Assembly (NCBI GenBank): GCA_016490735.1
Contig: JAEMWC010000232.1
Coordinates: 335,001 to 399,000 of the forward strand
From: Pachyseris speciosa
Lineage: Eukaryota; Cnidaria; Anthozoa; Scleractinia; Pachyseridae
Length of the DNA stretch: 64,000 nt
Reading direction: 5' to 3'
Numbering within the stretch: the first letter of the stretch is position 1; the number at the start of each line of letters is the position of its first letter. Under the pieces are notes generated by a model. It searched no databases and was not told the origin of the DNA. It was given only the letters and a program-made list of their open reading frames with translations. Positions 55,733 through 64,000 of this stretch are shown here, one piece after another. The position numbers were made by a program, and so were the translations under genes.

Positions 55733-56180
55733 CAGGGGCACCCAACGACAACTTTCGGTAGATATCTGTTCGGTGGAGGGTAATTCGCCATGGGTTTTCG
55801 GCGACGATTAAAGAGTACACTCGGATTTTCGTAACTAAAACGTGGCCTAAATATATTCGCAATTGGAAAATCATAGCCCCTGAGGTTTTCGGAAAGGTCG
55901 TAATTGCTGTCTTTGGCAGAAAAAAACGTCAGCTAACATTTTCGGAAAGAAAATAGTTCCATAGAAAGCTCGTGGAAAGTTCATTTCAGCTTGCATTTTC
56001 TCAAAGGCCGATTTTGTTTCCTAACATTTTCGGGCAATTAAACTTTCAGCTAGGGAATCCGAACAGACGAACTTTTTCTAGCTTATGAAAACATCACTTT
56101 AAACAGACTTCAAACACCACAAGGTACTTAGAAATGCCTTTCTACAGCTTTTGATTGATTTGGCTCGTTGGGTGCCCCTG
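55733..56180. mobile_element. hAT-like MITE, second copy
   Basis: CAGGGGCACCCAACGA ... TCGTTGGGTGCCCCTG, 448 bp, flanked by AAATCT at 55,727-55,732 and 56,181-56,186. The target lies at the edge of a CTCGTACTCG-type microsatellite. Confidence 0.87.
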
Positions 56181-56186
56181 AAATCT

Positions 56187-58863
56187 TAAGTCCCCTAATA
56201 AAAGCAAACCACGAACAGGTTCTCCTTGTCGCGAAATGCTTTCACTAGCTGGGTGACAATGATAACAATTTGCAACAAACTAACATGACAAATCTTGCTA
56301 ATCTAGTTCGATGTGTACCTTCAATGGTAAAAAATCTTAAGATTTTTTACCATTGAAGAATAAGAGATTATTTGATGGTTTGATGAGTCAACATAAGAAT
56401 TAAATCATTCTTTTATTTGCGAAGGGATCATCGCGTAGTAACCGCCACAGGGTCGTGCGAAAAAGTATATATATCTTAAATATTTGGCGAATTATCGTAG
56501 CATATTGAGTATAATTCAGTTAACTAGGGCAACGATCCATTCAGCTGTTGATTACTTCAAAAACCAGAGTTTCCGAACTCATTTAATTTATTGACACATA
56601 CGTCCATCAATGTGAAGTCACGGGTTTTTGAAATGCTCATTACTGGGGGCATTAAAAGGTGTATATATTAAAGGAGTGTCCAATACACCCAGTTTCCTTT
56701 TTCCTTCTGGTCGGAAATTGCCCAGTAGTTTACAATGGGCAGGGCCCTAGCCACAAAAGATACTAAAGCAAAAGATTTATGTGCGTTCTTTCGTCTTTAG
56801 CAGATCTAGAGTTTCTTAGCGATTTTGAAACTTTGCACTCGGAGGCTAAGGACACCTTCTCATGTGCCTGTAAAACCCTGTCAAACGAGTAGGTTCAACT
56901 TTAACCTGAGCTCTTCTTTGGACCCATTCTCCACTATTGTTGCAGCTGTTGTAGAGTGAGTAATTCAATCGTATAGGAAGGTTATCCATGTTTTCGCTCA
57001 CTTATATACGGACTGTGCGTGCGATTTCTAAATGACTGGATCATGTCCTGAGAGAGTTCAGTCGCATCGCAACCGGAAAGAGTTTGAAATAAGAACCAGG
57101 TTTCAAGTCTAACATTGCGCCACTTTCTTTGTCCAAGAGTATCATTCCCTATAAATAAAATTTCGATAATCTCATCTTGTAATCCATTAAAATGAAAGCG
57201 ACTGAAATTTCCGTAGTTTTAGCGCAAATTTCGACCAAACCCGTCAATATGACAGGCAGTTCATAAGTGAATCTTTCGGAAAAACTAATAAGCACATGCA
57301 GTTTGCAGAGCAAAAGCAGTGTAAGTTAGTAGCCATAGTTTACTTACCCGTTTCAGTCTGTTCTTTGCTATCTGTTTGCTCTGCTCCGTTCTTTAAAACT
57401 CTTGTTTACTTTAGAAAAAGTCTTAAGACTCTCATACCCTCTGTAACCTAGGTAACTAAAACCTTGTTTGCTGACTATAACCTGTGAAACGACTCGCGCG
57501 ATATTTACACGACCAGGTAGTTTGCTTAGTTTTGTGTTTACAAGGTGAGAATTTAATTAAAATCTATGTTATCAGTGAATACATCGTTTCTCTTTGTTTG
57601 TTTCCGGAACTGTTTTCTCCGAACCCGCCCCATTCTTGAATGTGGCGCGGTAGCCCAATTGCTTTGCTTGCACATCTTGAATTTTTCATCATGATTCTCA
57701 TAGGGAGGAGATGGTGAGGATAATTGTTGCCGCTATCCTGGTTATCAAGACCTTGACTGGCTGTTTCCGGCATTGATCAGAGTTGACCGTTTCCACTCCC
57801 TACCCTCTAACCACCCCCCTCCCCCCAAAAAACAAAACAAAACAAACACTCCTTTTTATACCATTTTTTGTTTCCCACTTGTTTCATAATAACCAAACTC
57901 GGCATTTGCCCGCCAAGTATGTGGGATCCGTGGTTTGTGTGTTTGTATGCGAAGGGGTGAGGCTAGGGCTAGCAACCTCTTGGGCTTTTTCTTGGGATCT
58001 TGGGAACAATCGAGCCAGATCTGGGAATCCGGGGATCCGGGAGGGTTAGCGAGGGCCACATAAAACACGGCAGTATATGAAAATGAGATCATCAAATCAC
58101 TTGTGATTTGAGCACGGGGGTATTCAAAACATGGGAACACCGTACGCTTCTGGGAACACTCAAATCGCTATCATTAGCGGGTTGGGTGAATTGCACTGGC
58201 TAAGGACAAAATAAGAGGTGTGAGGCATTGAAGTTTGATGCTGTCTCAAATTGATGTCCGCCATCAACCAGGAAGTATAGATTTGAAGCCTTTGGCAGCC
58301 ATATCCAAAGTACACATTACTGACGAATCAGTGGTTCAACACCGTATTTTTCCGATCTTGTTCCTCATTACTTGATAGCATTGCGAGCTTTGTAGCAAAA
58401 ATTACTTCTAAACAATGATCTAAATTTTTTTCTCATTTGAGAACAGATCTGGTCTTTTTACTTTGGAATAAAGAAATCGGCTGAAAAAGTATATGGAATA
58501 ATCAAATGAATTAACTTTCCTCACCATAAATAATTAAATCCGGGAATTCTGTTTAGGCGTGTTAGCCGCTTGACTCCGTTCGCCAGTCGTGTTTGGCCCT
58601 TTGGTTTTGCTATTTTGAGTATTGCTCTTACGAATTTTCCCTTGATCAGATATGATATTGTAACAAAGTGTTTGAATAATTAATATTATTTCAAGTTTCA
58701 TTTTTTCGCTTGATGAAATAAAGAAGCGACACGTTGCCTGCGTACAACAACATGCGCAATACACCACTTTGCCAAACGTACGTGATGACCACGTTTGGCA
58801 GGAGGTCTGGGAACTATTTGTTATGTCACCTTTCAAATCAGTGTAACACTTCTCCTTCCAAGA
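56187..58863. other. Intergenic, contains a perfect 40-bp palindrome
   Basis: 56,319-56,358 is an exact inverted repeat centred on CTTAAG (CTTCAATGGTAAAAAATCTT and its complement). Otherwise I see no gene, repeat array or RNA signal up to the DNAJC10 start codon; the DNAJC10 promoter should lie at the right end. Confidence 0.6.
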
Positions 58864-61800
58864 ATGAATTCACAAGTTTTATTTATTTTATTCTCGTCTT
58901 TTCTATATTATCCTGTATTTTCCGAGGACTACTATGAATTACTAGGGATCTCAAGGGACGCAAGCACCAAGGACATTCGAAAGGCGTTCAAAAAATTGGC
59001 GCTCAAACTGCATCCAGACAAAAATAAGGTAAGCGGCAAAAAATTTTGGCGGCTTAGATCCAGAGAAGTTTTGTTAATTGAATTCAAGAAATATTCTCCT
59101 CTGGAGAGTTTCAGCCATAATTTTTTAATATTTTGCAGGATGATCCTCGAGCTCATGAAAAGTTTACATCGATTAATAAAGCATACGAGGTTTTAAAAGG
59201 TAGGGAAACCGAACAGAAACTTGACTTGTTGAAACGTTCACGTGTCTATAAATTAATCAGGTATTTATAAAGCATCTTTAAGTGATAAATCCGCAATACA
59301 TGCTTCTCCCAGTTTGACAGAATATTATTCTGTTCCAGTTGAACGAAACTATCCCAGCCAAAATAAATGTAATTTATAATAACTTCATAGTGAGTTCTGA
59401 TTACAAGTTGACGAGAACCATCAGCTGATTATGGTGAATAAAGGTAATTTACATTATAATTTTCTTGAGAGTTAGATATCAATTATTGTTCCCTTTATCA
59501 GGTGGGAAAATAAACCCTATTTGTGCCCTTGGTGCAGCTGTTGTCTATCTTTGTGATTAAATTGAATTAAATGGCAAGAACTTTTTAAAATCAGGTTCTA
59601 CCAAACTTGGGTTGATTTTACTTTACATTTTGTTATGTGAAAAATTAAGTGTGGCAGTGGTTGAACGTCTGAAATGATGCCTATATGACTTGTTCAGTGT
59701 TTTCAAAAGCAGCCAGCGCCCTGCACAAGGCACCAGCTACATAGAGTGTTAGCGCTGGGTACTTTTGGTATTCCAAAGTATGAGTTGATGTAGAAGATGA
59801 AGGGATCAAAATTTCAGCCCAGATTAAAATAGCAATTATACCTATGGATTAAAGTTAAAGATAAAACATTTTGCTCTTTGTGACAGTTCGCGTTCTAGCA
59901 TCACAGATTAACGTGGACCGGAAACCAGTCACGGAAACCATTTGCGTTTTCCCGATAAAACTGACATTTGATCCTGCTATTTGACGACTTGTTTCTTTCT
60001 CCACATTGTGTTTGAAACTTCTAATAAAGTATACAATGAGCTAAAAGTAACTTTTTGGGCATGAAATGCCCCAGATTGCACCTCAGAGCATACAGATTTT
60101 CAAAATTTCCTGGAGGAGGCCCCCAAACCCCCTCCTCCACCCTCCCCCACCCTCCCCCATGTAGCTTTGCTGCACAGTGTCACTGACGTGGTGCATTAAT
60201 GCTCCAGCTATTCTGCATTTTCCCCATTGAACATTTCCCCATTTTGAAAACCCTGCTTGCTATGCTATGTTTGATGTTGAAATGAGGTACTTACTCAGAG
60301 GTTCAATTGTTTTTCAGCTTAATATTATTGTAATTTAATATTTTGTCAAAATACATTGTAAATTTGATCTGCTATACAGCTATCGTAAATGGAAAATTAA
60401 TCATAAAAATGTTACATATCATTTTGATGACGTTGTGTCATCAGTTTGAGCTAATATAAGAACCCTAGAGGTATAAGAACTTGGAACAGTTTACCTTTAT
60501 CTTCAATTCCTGATTCACTAGATGAATTTAAAGCCATAAACTCAAGCATGTAGGATATTATATTATATTGTCTATTTTTATTATTATTATTTTCTTATTA
60601 TTACTACTTTTTTAATTGGTTAATTTTAATAAGTTAATTTTATTGTGTGTTCATCAGTGTTCCAGATAAGAGGGGGTCTCAGGTCAAAAACCCTACGAGG
60701 TCAGTTACATGACCAAACAAATTAATAGAAAATTTGAAGGGCATTCTGCAAAAGGGGTGTATATCGCTTTTTTGGTGAAAAATTTTTTAGCAGAATCTCA
60801 CGAATTCTTTACATATGGACTTGTTTTGACATAAAGAATGTTGTTCTGTGTTTTTTTTTTCGCTGTTTTTCGCTTCGTTTTCGAGAAAAACTGGGCCAAA
60901 ATATTGAGTCGGTGCCATTTGAAAACCTGCTGTTCACAAAGGAAGCAACTAACCAAAAAATCCTTTGTAAACCAACACAGTGGACGAGCAATGAAATGTA
61001 ATGCCTGTGGGATGTGGCTGGAGTGACAAGGATACTTCACAAATGAATGTGATCAAGTAAACTGAAGCCACTCTAAGGGCACTAAGGCCACAAGGTAGTG
61101 GGCAATACCCCTTAAATCTACCAACTGAAAGTGAAAATTGAGCCCAAGCATTACCAGTCATGAGCCTGAGCATTAGCTATGCCATGCTGATGAGGCCTAA
61201 CAAGGCCGAAACAGCTGTCCATGGCTGCTAAATTGCTTGGGCTCAATCTTCACTTTGGCACTTTGGTAGATTTAAGGGGTAATGCCTGCTACCTTGTGGC
61301 CTTAGTGCCCTTAGAGTGGCTTCAGCTTACTTGATCACATTAATTTGTGAAGTATCCATGTCACTCCAGCCACATCCCACAAGCTTTACGGTTTCATTAC
61401 TTGTTTTATTGATATGTGGGTACTTGAGCCTGAGCATTAGCTATGCCATGCTGATGAGGCCGAATAAGGCTGAAACAGCTGTCCATGGCTGCTAATGCTT
61501 GGGCTCAATCTTTGCTTTGGTAGATTTAAGGGGTATTGCCTGGTACCATGTGGCCTTAGTGCCCTTAGAGTAGCTTCAGCTTACTTGATCACATTAATTT
61601 GTGAAGTACCCTTTCTGAAAATTTATAATGGTTTGGTGGGAGCACTGGAAATTTGACCCAATGGAATTCCTTGTTGACACCCTGCTTTAAAATCTTGTCT
61701 GGAACCCTGGTTCAGATGTGCATATATTTATACTGTATATATTAAGCTATTTTTTAATTATTTATTTATTTCTACTTTGAAACTCCTAGTATAGTTATGC

Positions 61801-62438
61801 TGTTTTAGGACTTATACATATTAAGGATTAAAGAATGATGATGACATGAGGATGTCAAAACGTCATACAGCATTTTCATTGTTACTTTTCCTTTCAAAAT
61901 GTCTTTCAAAATCGATCTTTAATATGTAGCTATCATGGCAGCTGTAATTTTACTTTACATACAGACTGTAGCTGAGGGAGTGATTCAGGGGTTTCAATAA
62001 TAGCCAGTTACTGGCATTCTACCACTGCATATATAGGGCCTCTTACATGACTCTTTTTTTGGTGCCCAGAATTCTGGAAATTGCATTTCTGAGCTTCTAG
62101 ATCTCAAATTGATTTTGGGGAGCATGCCCCCTGGACCCCCTACTTTGTGGTCACAGTGGCCTATCCCGCCATCGGCAGCCGCTTATGAATTATTTGAAAA
62201 ACGTTGTTGAAACCCATGTTGATTGCACAATACCCTACAACTCCAACACCACTGTTAACTGTTTAGCCTGTACACAAGTTATAGGCCCTTTTTATACTAG
62301 AGACACATTATCTGTCCAGACGAATTATGCGTCTGTAATTTTAACCAAGTAGTGTAAAGACGGGACGAATTACATGAGACGCATAATCTGTCTGGGATGA
62401 ACTTGGGCAAACATTTGTAGTGCATCTGTTTAGTTCAA

Positions 62439-62469
<31 letters not shown>

Positions 62470-63694
62470 GCATCTAGACGAACTATCCGCTTTAGTTCGT
62501 CTTGAAAGATGCACTAAACAAGATAGTTCATCTTGACGCATAATCCGTCTTGTGCCCGTCTTTATACTAGTCAAACTAAACAGACACACTACAAATGTTT
62601 GCCCAAGTTCGTCCCGGATGGATTATGCGTCTCTAGTTTAAAAACAGCCAATTCATAGCTCTTAAAGTTTAGTGTCTAAGTGACGAACAATCTACATCTG
62701 TATAATTTATTCATGATGAGATATCCACCCAAAGGAAAGGTTGAACTGACTTTTAATTTTCTAAAACTTGTGTTTCCAGATGAAGAGCTTCGTAAGAAAT
62801 ATGATGTGTATGGTGAAGAGGGTTTGAAAGATGACCACTTTGGTGGAGGACATTACCAGAGCTGGAATTATTTTAATGAAGAATTTGGTAAGTGGTGTAA
62901 GGTTGTAGCATTGTTGCTCATAGTGTCACATGCCAAAAAGAATGTAAAGCCAGAGCTTAGACTCAGTTAAAAGTAACTAGAATATATTACTGTGCACCAA
63001 AGGAACCTAGGAATCCTTGTCTAGAGTGGAGTCAATAGATCACTAATCTGAAAATGGATTTGCTTGAAAGAAATGCGACAGATCAAAAATCCTAATCTGG
63101 ATCTTCCCAAAGGAACACAACCTCAGAGAGAGTTGAATCTACCACATGCATATACGCTGTATCTCTATGTTGACAATCTACTGGGCTTTATAAAAATTAA
63201 GAGAAAAGTTACAACTTTTTTGTTGCAGGAATTTATGATGATGATCCAGAGATTATAACACTAAGTTACTCAGATTTTGGTAAGTGGGGTACATCTTGTT
63301 GTTTTAAAATTTGTTTTTGGTTTAAAACTTTTTAAACCAGTTTGATTTTGAACTCCTTTTTCACATTTCATGATAATAATTCAAGGACAAATTAATTTTG
63401 AGAATTTTGATCTAAGAACAATTTTTTCCGCTTTACAAATTAAGGATCTTTTTGTAATTTTTACGAAAACAAATTTGAACCTGAATCAACATATTCATTA
63501 CATGGACTATTAGCTGGGTTTTTCCTCAGTAAAAAGTTTACAATTAAATTTATTTAATATTAATGCTGTCTTATTGCTGTGAACATTATATCTCTGCTAT
63601 TTTTACAGAGGTTTCAGTGGAAGGAAGTGATGATATTTGGTTTATCAACTTTTACTCTCCTTTTTGTTCACATTGCCATGACTTGGCACCAACG
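58864..63694 (+). CDS. dnajc10: DNAJC10 / ERdj5, exons 1-5 (5' part)
   Basis: Exons 58,864-59,028, 59,139-59,199, 62,780-62,887, 63,229-63,279 and 63,609-63,694 join in phase (0, 1, 1, 1, 0) to 157 residues, continuing beyond the window. Residues 1-20 are a signal peptide ([20 protein letters not shown]). The J domain follows ([13 protein letters not shown] ... HPD at 50-52 ... [18 protein letters not shown]), then [35 protein letters not shown] and the start of the first thioredoxin domain with active site CSHC at 148-151. The order and the [11 protein letters not shown] block are characteristic of DNAJC10, an ER disulfide reductase that works with BiP in ER-associated degradation. The ATG at 58,864 is chosen because it gives a full signal peptide directly before the J domain. 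Intron 2 is 3.6 kb and holds the ribozyme array and a long inverted-repeat element. Confidence 0.95.
61181..61225 (+). ncRNA. Hammerhead ribozyme 1, all core residues present
   Basis: GCCATG / CATGGC close stem I, extended by TTAGC / GCTAA beyond a TAT/T internal loop. Core CTGATGA; stem II GGCC-TAACAA-GGCC; GAAA; stem III CAGCTG, which is palindromic and leaves a 2-nt loop if folded in one molecule; GTC with cleavage after 61,219. Confidence 0.88.
61445..61489 (+). ncRNA. Hammerhead ribozyme 2, all core residues present
   Basis: Same layout as copy 1 with stem II GGCC-GAATAA-GGCT, so the pair next to the core is a G-U wobble. CTGATGA, GAAAC and GTC are all intact; cleavage expected after 61,483. 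Confidence 0.87.
62284..62650. mobile_element. Long fold-back element in DNAJC10 intron 2
   Basis: Outer termini GGCCCTTTTTATACTAGAGA and, at the right, TCTCTAGTTTAAAAACAGCC (complement with mismatches). Inner arms ATAAAGACGGGCACAAGACG / its complement and GGGCAAACATTTGTAGTG / its complement pair over almost the whole length. No coding capacity. Confidence 0.75.
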
Positions 63695-64000
63695 GTAAGA
63701 AAAACAGAATTATAAAGCAAGCATGCATGGGGGTGTTTATTCTGTGAAAGTGATATGGAGTCTTGGTGCTTCCTTTCTTAGCACACTAATGTAGCAAATC
63801 GTCACTCTACATCGTGATGATTTTAGCTGTTAATTTTTTCCTTATACCTTTATTTTTAAAAGTGGTAAAGCACAGTACGGTGTGGATAATAATAAGACCT
63901 CAATAGGACCTGTAGACAGTGTAGCTCAGTTTAAAGATCCAGCTTAAGTTCATCAAGCATCCTCCAAGCATTTCCCAGGTGTTGCAGTAATGCATTCATT

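Larger units (their letters stand above)
61001..61612 (+). mobile_element. Retrozyme-like array: 264-bp unit between two hammerheads
   Basis: An inverted partial unit (61,001-61,157) is followed by an end fragment, hammerhead 1 (61,181-61,225), a full 264-bp body, hammerhead 2 (61,445-61,489) and a partial second body ending near 61,612. The predicted cleavage sites, 61,219/61,220 and 61,483/61,484, delimit a 264-nt monomer. No open frame is present. The layout (tandem units of a few hundred bp, each with a type I hammerhead with a tiny stem III) is that of metazoan retrozymes, non-coding elements known to give circular RNAs. Confidence 0.85.

Overview
This window is animal nuclear DNA. Introns have GT/AG borders with matching phases, most of the sequence is non-coding, and it carries a LINE, tRNA-derived SINEs, many small inverted-repeat (MITE-like) elements, satellites and hammerhead-ribozyme elements. 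A seven-helix gustatory-receptor-like gene, a DNAJC10 orthologue and the repeat style point to a cnidarian, most likely an anthozoan such as a stony coral. That placement is inference.

Region 1, about 225-35,135, is built on a diverged duplication. Copy A (about 225-9,785) and copy B (about 22,915-35,135) each carry, on the minus strand, exons 1-2 of a gustatory-receptor-like gene and, on the plus strand, the last two exons of a hydrolase-family-like gene. In copy B both genes extend beyond the duplicated block: the receptor's third exon is at 21,274-21,748, and two more exons of the plus-strand gene, in matching phase, are at 16,665-16,868 and 19,052-19,204. The receptor gene therefore lies antisense inside an intron of the plus-strand gene. 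Aligning the two copies gives empty sites for several mobile elements and so dates them after the duplication.

Between the copies (9.8-16.6 kb) lie a 5'-truncated, frameshifted CR1/L2-type LINE, 95-bp and 40-bp satellites, and an inverted copy of the 40-bp satellite. From 33.6 to 40 kb there are only repeats: a 66-68-bp satellite, SINEs and MITEs.

Region 2, 40.5-45.4 kb (plus strand), holds an unrecognised four-exon gene for a small charged coiled-coil protein. It is bracketed by oppositely oriented arrays of a 106-bp satellite.

Region 3, 47.3-54.7 kb (minus strand), is a short filamin-like gene: two calponin-homology domains, two filamin Ig repeats and a glutaredoxin/SH3BGR-like C-terminus, with a one-base reading-frame break between the CH domains.

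Region 4, 58.9 kb to the window end (plus strand), holds the first five exons of DNAJC10/ERdj5 (signal peptide, J domain, start of the first thioredoxin domain with CSHC).

The most unusual signal is RNA-level. A 264-bp unit flanked by two intact-looking type I hammerhead ribozymes sits in DNAJC10 intron 2 and matches the layout of metazoan retrozymes. Mutated relatives occur at 6.3, 31.9 and 49.0 kb, and a second hammerhead type, of the kind found in Penelope-like elements, occurs at 24.5 and 42.6 kb.
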